Part shown: positions 9,629 through 21,503 of the stretch, in pieces
How positions within the stretch are numbered: position 1 is the first letter of the stretch
Layout: each line of letters opens with the position of its first letter
Assembly: GCF_018448495.1 (NCBI RefSeq)
Contig: NZ_CP049902.1
Coordinates: forward strand, 2,232,001-2,296,000
From: Psychrobacter sp. WY6
Lineage (GTDB): Bacteria > Pseudomonadota > Gammaproteobacteria > Pseudomonadales > Moraxellaceae
Direction of reading: 5' to 3'
Length of the DNA: 64,000 nt
Position numbers and translations under genes: made by a program
Notes under the pieces: generated by a model
The model's database searches: none
What the model was told of the DNA's origin: nothing
What the model saw: the letters and a program-made list of their open reading frames with translations, nothing else

Positions 9629-11282
9629 TGACGGACTCATCGATGAACGCTTCCAAGAAAGCTATTAACCATAAAACGCTTAAGCAAACCCCAAAGTTTA
9701 AAGTGCGAATCACACTATTTTGGCGTTTGTTTCTAAGTCTATTATTAACAATTATAATCACCTCTATTTTCGATCATGGTGGAGCGTTGGCTGGTCGAAA
9801 AAGCACTAACGGTTCGCATGAACGTACAAACTGATAGTTTATTGATTAAGCGTCAAGAAATGGTTGAGGCATTAAGAGCGGGTGATTTAAGTACAGTTAA
9901 GCAGATGTATCGTCAGGACCGTCAACTCATGAATCAGATAAGTGTTTACGATGAAGAAGGGGCGATTATATTTCCGCGTTATCGCAATAGAGATGAGCGT
10001 AGGCAAAAAGGTATGCAGGGTAGTCGGCGTGAAGTAGGGCAACCATCAATGCAATCAATGGCAGCTCAGCCCAATGTGGACAATAACAGGATTAATAGTC
10101 ACGATGATAATAATAAAATGTCGAATGATAAGTCATCATTCTTAAACCATATTCTGCAACCGATGATGCCAAATAGCGCTACGCTAGCTGATTTCGACAG
10201 TCGCCCTGAGCTGGCTGATGTGACGGTCGTCTTACCAGATGAGCAGTCTGTCATTATACAATTACGTCCGCATTTGCGTTTTGCTGATGTTATGGCGCTG
10301 CAACGTGGCAATTTTCCCATACGTTTGCTATTTATTCTCGTTTTTAGCGTCTTGGTTTGTATTTGGCTGAGCCGTACAATGACTCAGCGTATCCGCCGTG
10401 TACAAAATACCGTACACCGTCTGATTGATGGCGATTATCAGACCCACCCAGACCTATCAAAAATGGGAGATGATGAGCTTGGTTTACTCGCAAAAGACGT
10501 GGCTAAACTATCAAAACGGTTGGCTGAGAGTGAGCTGGCACGCAAACAGATGCTCAGTGATATCTCGCACGAGCTACGATCGCCACTGGCGCGTCTAGAC
10601 GTTGCGACTGAGCTGACTCGCGACTTTGCACCGAATGCCAGTCGTTATCTCGACCGTATAGATAAAGAGTCGGCGCGGATGAATGAGTTGATTGAGCAAA
10701 TCATTCATATTCAATCTCTACAAATGCAGCAATATACCATCGACAATATAGAAAACGAAGCGGTTGATATTTCTGACATCATTAGTGAAATTGGACAAGA
10801 CGTTTGCTTTGAGTTTCAGCATAAAAATGTGCGTTGGCAATGGCAGCCGAGTCATGCATTGGTGGCAGACGCTTCATCTACCACTGATTCAACAACGCCT
10901 TGGACTGTGCTTGGCAACCAAGAACAGCTGCATAGTGCGCTTGAAAATGTCATTCGTAATGCTTTTGCATACGGCCTCTGATTCAACAGTCATTGCTGAC
11001 ATTAAAAAAGTGGAGATGGAAGGCAATAAGCCTGCACTTCAAATCAGCATCACAGACGAGGGTGGTGGCATCGCGGATAAGGACTTGGCGCGTATTTTTC
11101 AGCCCTTTGTACGGCTTGACTCGGCTCGCCATCGTGAAACGGGGGGGTATGGTTTGGGGCTGGCAATCGTTCATGCCGTGGTAATGGCACACAAGGGTCA
11201 GATTCATGTCTATAATCGCCAAGATGATATCCAAGGGCTGGTGATGCAAATAACATTGCCTGTTAACTCTGAAGGGGACTAA
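9628..11282 (+). CDS. cpxA: Sensor histidine kinase, CpxA-like (frame broken twice)
   Basis: About 550 codons in three frames, with breaks near 9770 and 10970. The first transmembrane helix (LFWRLFLSLLLTIIITSIF) leads to a periplasmic region with a polar Asn/Ser-rich insert. A second helix (FPIRLLFILVFSVLVCIWL) is followed by HAMP, then the dimerisation/phospho-acceptor box SDISHELRSPLARL with His in SHELRSP. The ATPase has the N box (ENVIRNAFAYG at the break), DEGGGIADKD and GYGLGLAIV. All catalytic boxes are present once the frame is joined. It pairs with the upstream response regulator with overlapping start and stop. Probably an inner-membrane sensor of envelope stress; the stimulus is inferred only from family and context. 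Confidence 0.8.
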
Positions 11283-11478
11283 GAGCAGCATAAAGTGGCG
11301 AACACGCGCTTAAAACATCTCTAAAGTGTGTGTATAAGCGTGTGTTTTATTAAGTTTCAAAGCGGATTATTTCAAAAATGGGAGCATTCAATATAAGCAA
11401 GGAGCAAAAACATCTGTATATTCATTTTTTGTTATATAATTGGATGAGCGGTAATAAATGCCCGATGAGCGGCATTGT

Positions 11479-11518
11479 CTCTCTCTATATATTCGGTAAT
11501 ACTAATATATAGAGAGAG
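11479..11518. promoter_or_regulatory. Perfect 15-bp inverted repeat upstream of the adhesin gene
   Basis: CTCTCTCTATATATT at 11479-11493 and its exact complement at 11504-11518 flank a ten-base spacer. It lies in the 412-base gap between the sensor kinase and the adhesin. It has no T run after it, so it is not a standard terminator. It could be an operator or an RNA hairpin in the adhesin leader. Apart from this palindrome I see nothing specific in 11283-11694. Confidence 0.6.
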
Positions 11519-11694
11519 CGATTAGGGCTTTTCAAGATAAAAAGTGTTAGTTGTTGGTTAACAAGATAAATGATGAACAAAAAATTTAATCGTTATCCGC
11601 CGATAACGTGTTTTATTTTGTGATATCGACTCTCTGCAAGATGGATATTATCTTTGATTTTTAAATCTGACCAGTCTGTAAGGGAGTGCACACT

Positions 11695-14600
11695 ATGAAC
11701 CGCATCTATAAAGTAATATGGAATGAAGCCTTGAGCTGTTTTACCGCAGTTGGTGAATATGCAAAGGGGCGCGGCAAATCTTCCAAATCTAGCGTGAGCG
11801 CAAACGCGACCATCAATACGACTTCTAATCTTTCTTCTACCCAATTTTTCCGACTATCCACGATCGCCATAGGGATGCTGGCGGCTGGATTTACAATGTC
11901 ACCGCAAGCTTTTGCGCAAGTGAATGTCGGCGGTGGTACGGGATCTGGTACGGCAATTCTTCTTGTAATACAAACAGTACTGAAGCGAATGCTGAAGGCA
12001 GCTATTCGGTTGCCATTGGCTGTGAAGCGGACGCTGGGCAAAACTTCAATCTGGTCGATAGAGGCAATCCGTCATTTACTTGGACGGGTGGTTCACAAAA
12101 CAACTCTGGTAGTACCGCCATTGGCACTGGGACAGAAGCCGGTGACGTCGCTACTGCTCTAGGCACTCAAGCAAAAGCCATTGGTCGGTCATCTGTGGCA
12201 ATTGGGGCGGCAGCGTATTCTAATGGGAATACCTCGTTAGCGCTTGGACGTCAATCGGCAGCGACTGCTGACTTTGCTCAGGCTATTGGTAACGTCTCCT
12301 CAGCAACGGGTCAAGGCTCTCTTGCTGTTGGTCATTCAGCACTTGCCTCAGGCAAACGTGGTATTGCGATTGGTTCAACTGATTTTGAAAATGCAGGTAC
12401 AGTGGCTGATCAAGCAAATGTAGGTTATAGAGCGGATGGACAGACTCAAGCAGTTGGCAGTGATACGATTGCCTTTGGTAGTAATGCAAAAGCGACTGCT
12501 GATAACAGCCTTGCTTTTGGTGTCGGCTCTCGATCTAACGCAGTAAATGGCATCGCATTAGGTTCAAACTCTATTGCAAATCGTGCTGGTGGTGCCAGTG
12601 GTTTTGTGCCAGTAGGAGCATAGCTCAGTCATCCAAGCAACGGATAGCGTTACGCTTGGCGCGGTCTCTGTAGGAACAGGAGCAGCGGGTGGCAACCGTC
12701 AGATTGTAAACGTCGCAGCAGGTAGTAGTGACAGTGATGCTGTCAATGTGGCTCAGCTAACGGGGCTGTCGAATACTGTCGCTAATAATAAAACCAAGTA
12801 TTATAGCGTGGACTCAGCTGCTGTCGGTAATGCTAATAACGACGGAGCGACAGGTTATAACGCCATGGCGCTGGGCGGAAATGCAAAAGCCACTGGTAGC
12901 CAAACCATTGCGATTGGCAGCTCAGAATTTGGGCAACAGACGATGGCAAGTGGTGAGCAATCGATTGCTATCGGTGCTAACGTCGTGTCTAGAGGGGCAT
13001 CCTCGATCGCGATAGGCGGTGATGATCTAGATTTTGCATCGAGAACCAATATCGATGGTAGTCCATTGTCACCACTAAATAGTGGCACAGTTAACGATGT
13101 TTTCAAATCCTACGTAGGTAAAGATCTGGTAGAAACCAATCAATATGATGTCAATACCGAAGCTGGAGGTGCTGCCTCGATAGCCATTGGTGCAAAATCG
13201 CTGTCTAAAGGTGATCTGTCTACAGCCGTTGGTGTTCATTCCAATACCTCGGGAACGGCTTCTTCAGCGTTCGGTGTTGGCGCATCAGCGAGCAAAGATG
13301 GTTCAGTCTCTTTAGGTGCAGGCTCAACAACAGCAACAAGTGCAAGCTCTGAAAAGACGATGACAGTTGGTGGCGTGGTATATGATATCGCCGGTAATGT
13401 CATTGATGATAAGGGTATGTTACGAGAGGGTGCGCAAGTATCCGTGGGCGTAGTAGGATCTGAGCGTCAGATCAAAAACGTCGCTGGTGGAGCTGTCACT
13501 GCGGCTAGTACAGATGCCGTGAATGGTAGTCAATTATATGCGACCAATGAAGCGGTCGGAAATAATACCACGACTATTAACAAAGGCTTTGCATTAAAAG
13601 CCGCTGATGGTAATACAGTACAGAAACCATTGGGACAAGCCGTTGAGGTGGTTGGCTCTAACAGCAACATCGACACCCGAGTAAAAAATGGCAAAATCGA
13701 AGTTGAGCTCAATGACAACTTAAACCTAGGTACAACAGGCAGCGTTAGCACTGGCAACTTATTAAACGGCACAACGGTCAATGGTCTAGGTATTGTCACT
13801 GGAGGAGTACTTACTGGCGTCACTACCGTTAGTGGTACAGGTGTCACGGTAACGGGTGGAAGCATATTTAACCCTACCAATGCCACGTTAACCAGTAATG
13901 GTCTGACCATTTTAAATGGTCCAAGCATCACCAAAAGCGGGGTCAATGCGGGTAATAAGAAGGTCGTCAATGTTTCTAATGGTACGGTCAGTCTAAATAG
14001 CAAAGACGCCATCAATGGTGGTCAGTTATTTAATACCAACCAACAAGTCACGACCAATACTAACAACATCTCAACCAATACCACCAATATTGGCATCAAC
14101 ACTGACAATATTGCTAAAGGCATCAAGTTTAATGTGAATGATGCAAGTAGCGGTGGCACTCTCAAAAAAACTTTCGCCTTGGGTGAAGAAATTAAGTTTG
14201 ATACAGACAGCAATTTAACCACCACTGGCTTATCAACGGGTGATGGAATCAAACTTGGTTTAGCCAACAACTTAACAGGTCTGGATAGTGCAAGCTTTAA
14301 TAGCGGCGTTAGTATCTCATCTACTGGTATCAATGCTGGTGATAAAGTCATCTCAGGAGTGGCTAGCGGTGGCACAACAGAAACCAATGCGGCGAATATT
14401 GGTGATTTGAATAGTGCCATTACTGGTGTATCCACCTCAGGCTTTGCATTAAAAGCTGCTGATGGTAACACAGTACAGAAACCATTGGGACAAGCCGTTG
14501 AGGTGGTTGGCTCTAACAGCAACATCGACACCCGAGTAAAAAATGGCAAAATCGAAGTTGAGCTCAATGACAACTTAAACCTAGGTACAACAGGCAGCGT

Positions 14601-17600
14601 TAGCACTGGCAACTTATTAAACGGCACAACGGTCAATGGTCTAGGTATTGTCACTGGCGGCGTGCTTACTGGCGTCACTACCGTTAGTGGTGCAGGTGTT
14701 ACAGTAACGGGTGGAAGCATATTTAACCCTACCAATGCCACGTTAACCAGCAATGGTCTGACCATTTTAAATGGTCCAAGCATCACCAAAAGCGGGGTCA
14801 ATGCGGGTAATAAGAGAGTTATTAACGTTGATGATGGGGTTAACGCAAAAGATGCGGTGAATTTTAGTCAGCTAGAAACGACTAATACTAATGTCACGAC
14901 CAATACTAACAACATCTCAACCAATACCACCAATATTGGTACCAACACTGACAATATTGCTAAAGGCATCAAGTTTAATGTGAATGATGCAAGCAGCGGC
15001 GGTACTCTCAAAAAAACCTTTGCCTTGGGTGAAGAAATTAAGTTTGATACAGACAGCAATTTAACCACCACTGGCTTATCAACGGGCGATGGAATTGCTC
15101 TCGGTCTGTCTCCAACTTTAACGGGCCTCACTAGTGCAGATTTTGGTGGTGTTAGTATCTCTACTACTGGTATCAATGCCAACGACACCCAGATCAAGGG
15201 AGTAAAAAGCGGTGGTAATACGGAAACCAATGCAGCAAACATCGGTGATGTACAGATGGCAGCCGCAGGAGCGAGAACCAAAGTAGTTAAAGGTACGAAT
15301 GTTGCCAGTGTTGACTTTTCAAACGATAGCGATACTGGACAGGATGTCTATACTGTCAATGCCAATGGCACCAGTGTTTCTACTGCAGATGCTAATGCAC
15401 TAACAGTTAGCACTAGTGTCAAAGATCCTGATACCAATATCACCGACTATCAAGTTGATCTAAGCGAAGGTAGTAAGGCAAGCTTGGTAAAAGCCGATAG
15501 TGCGATGCAAACGGTAGTGACACAAATCAATGGTGCTGATGTCAAGACTTTGGATAAAGACAATAATACAGCCAACTTTATTACTGGTGACAATATTGTC
15601 TTGACCGCTGACAATGGTGGTATCAAAGTTGCTACTGCTGCCGATTTAGTCTCAACCAGCTTGACCACAGGAACTACAGTCGTCAACGCTGATGGTGTCA
15701 CATTCACGGGTGGGACTAATCAAACGGTCAGACTTAGTAATAGTGGGCTGGACAATGGTGGCAATCAAATTACTAATGTCGCTAACGGTACAATAGCCAG
15801 CGATGCCGTAAACTTTGGTCAACTACAAGCCACGACCACGACCATCGATAAAGGTTTTGATTTCGATGGTGACACGGGTACTACCGTTAATCGTCAGCTT
15901 GGTGACAAGCTGACAATCAAAGGTGGCGCGACCGTGGCAAGTGACTTGTCAAATGGCAACAACATTGGCGTCGTTGCTGACGGTACCAGCACATTGACCG
16001 TGAAACTTGCGAAAGATTTAACTGGTCTTAACAGCGCAAACTTTGGTAGCGGTGTCAGCATCTCAGCCAATGGTCTGAACAATGGTGGCAATAAAATTAC
16101 TAACGTTGCAGAAGCGACCACAGGTAAGGATGCGGTAAACTTCGACCAATTGTCAGCAACCAATAGTCTCGTGGCCAAAGGCATCAAAATCGGTGATGGC
16201 AATAGTGCCAACGACCAGCAGTTTGCTTTAGGTGATACCATCAACGTCACTGGTGATAGCAACATTACGACGATGGCCTCAGCAACGGGTGTTCAGGTGA
16301 AACTGAATAACCAGTTGAATTTAGGCAATGAGGGTAGCATGCAGATTGGTAATAGCATTATGAATAGTAATGGCTTTACCTTTACTGGTAATGGTCCCGG
16401 TAGAACGGTTAGACTGAGCAGTAGTGGTCTTGACAATGGTTTTAACAGAATCACCAATGTAGCTGCTGGTATTGCAGATACAGATGCAGCGACTGTCGGA
16501 CAGTTGAACGCCACGACGTTTGCCCTTGATCAAGGTTGGGGACTAACGGCTCAGGGTGATGTTGCCACTATGATCAAACAAGGCAGCGCCATCGATTTGA
16601 ACAGTACAGATGGTAATATTAAAGTATCTAGATCAGCGGACAATAATGTTAGCCCTGACCTACGTGCTGCTGCACCATTGGCAGGCGTCAATGACATTAG
16701 CTTCGATTTAAATCCAGACCTGAATTTAGATAGCGTAACGACGGGTAATACCATTATGAATAACAATGGGCTGACTATTACAGGTGGACCTAGTATCACC
16801 AAAGCGGGTATCAATGCTGCTGACACTAAGATTACAAACGTTGTGAATGGCGATGTCTCTGAAGGTAGCAAAGATGCCATCAATGGTGGTCAGCTCTATG
16901 CACAAGGCAGTGGCATCAGTAGTATCATTGGCGGTGAGACAGTCTACAATCCTGTAGATGGTACCTTTACCAATAGTAAATTGGTGGTACTGGTCAAAAT
17001 AGTATCGACGGTGCGATTGCTTCTATTAAGCAAGGAGAAGTCGTTATCAATGAAAACATCCAAGCCAACACTACCAATATCCAAACCAATACCACGAATA
17101 TTGCCACGAATAAAACAAACATCGATACTAATACGACCAATATCAAAGTGAACAAGGATAAAATAGATGCGGGTCTCAATTTTGGTGCTGATAGCGGTGC
17201 TACCATCAACAAACCAGTAGGCGATGGCAGTGTCCTCACCTTCACAGGTGGTAATAACATCACCACAACAGCAGCAGGCAGTAGTATTAAGTTTGATCTA
17301 AACGGTAATATTAATATCGATAGCGTCAAAACTGGCAATACGACAATCAATAATAATGGTGTCAGCATTGTCGGTGGTCCTAGTATGACCGCAAGCGGTA
17401 TCAATGCCGCTGGCAACAAGATCACTGATGTGGCTGATGGCATGGCACCCAGAGACGCTGTGAATATGGGTCAATTAGATGCTGTTAGTCAAAGACTTGG
17501 CAACAACATGAATGAGCTAGGTTATAAAATTGGTGAAGTCGAAGACGATGCAAATGCTGGTATCTCAGCCGCCATGGCAATGTCTTCACTACCGCAAGCT

Positions 17601-17780
17601 TACATCGCTGGTAAATCCTTAATCGGTGGCGGTATAGGAACGTACAATGGGGAAAGTGCAGTTGCTATTGGCTTCTCGAAGTTATCCAATGATGGTCGTT
17701 GGGTCATGAAGGTAAACGGCACCGCTGATACCCAAGGTAATGCTGGCGGCTCGATTGGTGCAGGCTTCCATTTTGATTAA
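11695..17780 (+). CDS. Trimeric autotransporter adhesin (YadA/Hia type) with ESPR (frame broken three times)
   Basis: A single gene of about 2030 codons with breaks near 11950, 12620 and 16980; joining the frames gives continuous adhesin sequence. The start at 11695 gives MNRIYKVIWNEALSC, the extended signal peptide region typical of these proteins, followed by a hydrophobic core ending SPQAFA. The head (12000-13350) has many YadA-like SxAIG/ALG repeats. A neck motif (DAVNGSQLYATN) leads to a long stalk with repeated GxxLNGTTVNG and coiled-coil NTNNISTNTTNI segments. The C-terminal membrane anchor follows DAVNMGQLDAVSQRLGNNMN and ends GAGFHFD. Two stalk segments are near-identical copies 855 bases apart. 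It would trimerise in the outer membrane and bind surfaces or host matrix. It stands alone with its own terminator. Confidence 0.92.
13585..15095 (+). repeat. In-frame tandem duplication within the adhesin stalk (period about 855 bp)
   Basis: The block starting GGCTTTGCATTAAAAGC at 13585 recurs at 14440, 855 bases (285 codons) later. The two copies agree almost base for base over about 370 bases. After a short variable part (about 14810-14890) they agree again through the coiled-coil segment and TTTGCCTTGGGTGAAGAA, until about 15095. Offset in the second half is 846 bases, so one copy carries a nine-base indel. Confidence 0.9.
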
Positions 17781-17834
17781 AGCAATCAAGCCTACTATCA
17801 AGTAAAGTGATTTGTTAGTTATAAAAATTAGTCA

Positions 17835-17868
17835 TAAAAAAGCAAGGCATCAGATGTCTTGCTTTTTT
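17835..17868 (+). terminator. Terminator of the adhesin gene
   Basis: AAAAAAGCAAG and CTTGCTTTTTT form a long stem extended inward by CATC/GATG across one mismatch. The T run follows on the plus strand, about 55 bases after the adhesin stop. Confidence 0.8.
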
Positions 17869-17983
17869 GTAACATGAGCATGAAGACGTTTTCAGCGTGA
17901 TGATTTGGTAGTCACTATTTGGTAGTCACCAAATGACTTTTACCAATGATTTGTTTTTCTTTGGCTCAATAGCCAATCGATAA

Positions 17984-18006
17984 AAGCCCTCATTCTATGA
18001 GGGCTT
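17984..18006. terminator. Hairpin at the end of the monooxygenase gene
   Basis: AAGCCCTCAT and ATGAGGGCTT pair perfectly around a three-base loop; T-rich sequence lies on both sides. It overlaps the stop codon of the minus-strand gene ending at 17995 and could stop transcription from either side. Confidence 0.6.
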
Positions 18007-19208
18007 ATTTATTTTTATAAAAGCAATTCTATACTCTGAACATGCTGCATTTGGGGTCAATCCGACATAAGCCATGCCAGCTTGCTCCATCCAATGTGGC
18101 TGCACGATACCATGTTGTAAAATAGCATGAATGTCTCGATGCGCTCTTTCTATTCTATGTTTTTTATATAGCGAGACCGTACCAGCGACCGCATAAATTT
18201 CCGATACCATGGCTCTGGCTTCTCTCGCTGCTTCACAGGCTGCTGCCCACACATCAGCCATGTGTATCGGTAAAGGTGTCTGTTGCTGTGCTTCGTTCCA
18301 TAATACCTCGACACTATTGTGTAACTGTGCGCGCTTAGACGCTAATAAGGTTTTGCTTTTAGCGATAGTCGCTTGTACTGCACGATCACGCAAATCTGGG
18401 CTTCTACCGGGCGTTACTTTCTTAAGGCAAATTTCGATTAACTCATCTGTCGCCGCTTTTAAGACACCCAGTGCCATCGCTGCACAGCCAACGGCATTAA
18501 TACAACCGATTGGTAGGCGGCTATACGCATTATCGATGGCGACAGGGCTATCAAAATCGACCGCATAACGCTCCTGCACAAACGCGTCTTTGATGACGAT
18601 GTCGTGACTGCCTGTACCATTTAGTCCACCAACATGCCAAGTATCAATCACTTCCACATCTTTTTTGGAATAAAGAACAGCTTTAAATTTGCACCCGGTC
18701 CAAGGGTCGTAGGCGAGCCTTCGGATATTACCAAGCAGCGCAGCACAAACCAGTCTGCCAATTCACAACCTGATACTAATGTCCATTGACCTGAGACCGT
18801 ATATCCTTCAGCGGTTTGTTTAGCAATCCCTTCAGGGCGTGCAGAGTTGGCATAGACATGAGAGGGGTCACTGTATATCTCTTTCATACTAGGCTCGTCT
18901 AAAAATCGTCCAAATGTGCAGGCCAAATGGTTGTTCCAAACGATCCAAGCAACTGAGGCTTCAGCACTGGCTAGCGTCTCATAAACCTTAACGTTTCCAC
19001 AGGATTGCCTGCCATCCTCCCAACGATTTTGGCAGTCCCATCCTAAATAACGACAACTCTGACAGTTTTTTGACACTGTCGGTGCAATTTTTCTACAGGT
19101 TTCTGTTTCTTCTCTAGCCGATAGGGCTAAATCATAAATATCTTGAGCGGCATGGGATGGTAGAGCGTCTTTGTTATTTGATAGATGTGTATAACTCATA
19201 ATATCCAA
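17995..19208 (-). CDS. Acyl-CoA dehydrogenase-fold flavin monooxygenase (frame broken)
   Basis: About 405 codons. The C-terminal part has WHVGGLNGTGSHDIVIKDAFV, the GLxGTGSHD motif of the acyl-CoA dehydrogenase superfamily branch containing FMN-dependent monooxygenases (DszC/SfnB/HpaB-like). An N-terminal helical region contains ETLASAEASVAWIVWNNH. A frame change near 18655 separates the two parts. In addition, a stretch of about 28 codons near 19000-19080 is read in the wrong frame: the +1 frame gives KKLSELSLFRMGLPKSLGGW, which fits the family. So two more indels cancel out there. Such enzymes hydroxylate or desulfonate small organics with FMNH2 from a separate reductase, but the substrate cannot be told. 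It lies at the edge of the aromatic catabolism region. Confidence 0.75.
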
Positions 19209-19732
19209 CCTTATTTTAATGTATAAAACAGTATGTTATCTAAAATTAATTCTAAATTTGAGATATAACAACGCCTATACCAAGAATAGCCAACAGTGAC
19301 TGCTATACAACCAATAATTTGCATATATGAAATATTATATTGAGATGAAAAGTAGAAGTGATGATTCGATGAAATATTAAATACTATGTTTGGCTTAAGA
19401 GTATCAATGCTTTGCCTGTTTTCAGGCAGTCATTCGCTTTGATTGTTTGTCTGAGCCCTGAGCCCAGAAATTATAAGGGCGTTTGTTATTTAATTCTCTA
19501 ATCATTTAATTTTCTAGGCATGTCTCATTTAAAATGGTAATAAAAATGAGATAAATTGCCGTCAAACAAGGAAAATAGCGCAGATAATATCAGGATATTA
19601 ACCAGCTATTTGACGATGTTTGGCAAGATTTAGCCATTTTTAGCCCATTTAGAGGATACTCGATTGAATTGAGGACACGCCCTAGTCATTTAATAGCAAA
19701 ACACCCTTACTGAAAGCACCCTGTTTGAGTAT
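19209..19732. other. Gene-free spacer upstream of the monooxygenase gene
   Basis: This AT-rich spacer of 524 bases contains the repeat element at 19514-19685 and a small hairpin (TGCCTG-TTTT-CAGGCA near 19420). No open frame of note is seen on either strand. Confidence 0.5.
19514..19685. repeat. Putative MITE-like element, copy A (about 172 bp)
   Basis: The left end CTAGGCATGTCTCATTT and the right end GAGGACACGCCCTAG are imperfect inverted repeats of the same type found at 22594, 32941 and 59502. No coding capacity. The ends are flanked by CTA/TAG. Confidence 0.55.
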
Positions 19733-20381
19733 TTATTGAGACTTGGGCGCATCAGGCTGCATGCTAGGATCAGCGTCAGCAAAGGCTTTGAGCGTACGGC
19801 AATGCGTGTCAATTTCGACGATATTGGGATAAGCACTTAAATCCACGTTAAAACGTCGCGCCGAAGAGACCTGAGGAATCAAATAGCAATCTGCAAAAGT
19901 AGAGCTGTCACCGTAGCAAAATTTTCCACGGCTTTTGTTTTGCTAGTATTTTTTCTAACGCCGCAAATCCCTCACTCATCCAACGGTTGCACCACGCCAT
20001 GACTTTTTCTTCGTCTACCGCCAGCTCATTGCGTAGATATTGTAAGATACGGCGGTTATTAATGGGATGAATATCACAACCAATCATAGCGCTAATGGCT
20101 CGTACTTGCATCCGTCCAGCCGCGTCTTTAGGCAATAGCGGGTTTTCTGAATGAACTTCTTCTAACCATTCTAAGATGGCAGGGCTTTGATATAGTAATA
20201 AATCATCGGTCTGTAAAACAGGCACCAATCCTTGTGGATTGAGTGATTTAAACGCATCTGCTAACTGCTCATCTTTTGCTAAATTGACCGAAATATAGTC
20301 ATAGTCTAAGCCTTTGAGATTCATCGCGATACGAGTACGATACGAGGTGCTGCTGCGAAAGTAGCCATAAAGTGTCATCAT
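19733..20381 (-). CDS. maiA: Maleylacetoacetate isomerase (zeta-class GST), frame broken near the C-terminus
   Basis: The protein begins MMTLYGYFRSSTSYRTRIAM; the SSxSxR motif is the glutathione-binding active site of zeta-class transferases. Then follow NPQGLVPVL, YQSPAILEWLEE and CDIHPINNRRILQYL, all typical. The frame is lost near 19915; the next frame continues FCYGDSSTFADCYLIPQV and ends at 19733, giving about 215 residues, the usual family length. The enzyme isomerises maleylacetoacetate to fumarylacetoacetate using glutathione in tyrosine breakdown. It is divergent from the IclR regulator, which is likely its controller. Placed in a region that also contains fahA and hpd. Confidence 0.9.
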
Positions 20382-20520
20382 TGTGAATTCCTTTTATTAT
20401 GGTAGGTTGTGAATGAGATAAGCGGTTATAATTAATGGTACGAAATGTATCTTATACAATTAAAAAACTCTTATGACGTTACCTCTTCATTTCAGTTTTT
20501 CATGAATATGTTAGATTAAT

Positions 20521-21408
20521 ATGCCAAGTAAATTACTCATTGAGCAAAACATGCCAGCAGCTGAAAGCCCTTTAGAAAATCCCGTGACAACCAATAAAAG
20601 TCAAAGTGGCGTCCAGTCACTGGAGATTGGATTGTCGGTGGTAGACGTTCTTATCGATCATAACGAGCCGATGATGCTAAAAGATATTGCGCAAGTGATG
20701 CAAATGCATCCAGCAAAGTGTCACCGCTATTTGGTCAGCCTCATACGTAAAAACTATGCGCGTAAGCTTGATGATGGTCGCTACGGGCTAGGCGATAGGG
20801 TTAACACATTGGCAGCATTGGGGCACTCTGGATTTAGTCAAAACAATATTTTAGAGCGGCTGACGCACATCGCTAATGAAATCAAAGACACCCTGAATTG
20901 CGGTGTGCAGATTGCCAAATGGTTTAGCGAAGGTCCTATTATTATTCAGTCCGTTGAACCAGATAGCCCGATTAGTATTATCACTCGTATCGGTTCACGT
21001 ATGCCGCTGACGACATCGGCGACGGGGCAATTATTTGCCAGTTATCAGCCAGATGCCGTCATTCAGCCATTGGTCACAGCTGAATGGCAGACAGACAATG
21101 AAGCAATAATCACAGAAAAATGGCAGAATTTCAGTCACTTGCAAGCCAAGATTCGTACCCAAGGCTATGCGACAGTGACGGGTGATATGCTCATGGGGAT
21201 TAATGCCATTACGATTCCTGTCATATTGCCGCCGTTTGTTAATAGCGCTGTTAATCTATCTGCTGTTAGTGGCAAAACTGCTAGCAAAGGACTACCACTA
21301 GAGTACGCCATCACTATCATCGGAACGACAGAGCAATTGCCTATGAGTGAGCAACACAACGTGGTTGAGCAAATTCTAGCAATCGCGCAGCGTTATCAAA
21401 TTGCGTAG
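20521..21408 (+). CDS. IclR-family transcriptional regulator
   Basis: A 295-residue regulator. An N-terminal winged helix-turn-helix (about residues 35-95) contains MMLKDIAQVMQMHPAKCHRYL. The C-terminal effector-binding domain has SRMPLTTSATGQLF and GYATVTGDMLMGINAITIPV. There is a roughly 30-residue N-terminal extension before the helix-turn-helix. It is divergent from maiA across 139 bases and probably regulates the tyrosine catabolism genes, as IclR-type HmgR-like regulators do elsewhere; the effector (perhaps homogentisate or a pathway intermediate) is inference. Frame intact. Confidence 0.88.
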   Translation: MPSKLLIEQNMPAAESPLENPVTTNKSQSGVQSLEIGLSVVDVLIDHNEPMMLKDIAQVMQMHPAKCHRYLVSLIRKNYARKLDDGRYGLGDRVNTLAALGHSGFSQNNILERLTHIANEIKDTLNCGVQIAKWFSEGPIIIQSVEPDSPISIITRIGSRMPLTTSATGQLFASYQPDAVIQPLVTAEWQTDNEAIITEKWQNFSHLQAKIRTQGYATVTGDMLMGINAITIPVILPPFVNSAVNLSAVSGKTASKGLPLEYAITIIGTTEQLPMSEQHNVVEQILAIAQRYQIA

Positions 21409-21503
21409 CTGGTTTTTTTACTATATAAGTTTTAATCATATAAACTGACCGACTATCGCGTAAAGGAATTTTTGTCCGAATATCGTTTAATGATATTCAT
21501 CCT

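Noticed and set aside
13530..14801. Long open frames on the minus strand within the adhesin (161 and 259 codons, and several further ones to 17443)
   Set aside because: They are rich in Leu/Pro/Val and mirror the repetitive Asn/Thr/Gly codons of the adhesin; no starts with ribosome sites and no domain resemblance. They exist because the sense strand has few TTA/CTA/TCA triplets in that phase.
14041..15000. Regular short repeats that might suggest a CRISPR array
   Set aside because: The repeats are in frame and encode stalk motifs (NTNN/NTTN); they have no unique spacers and no cas genes are near.
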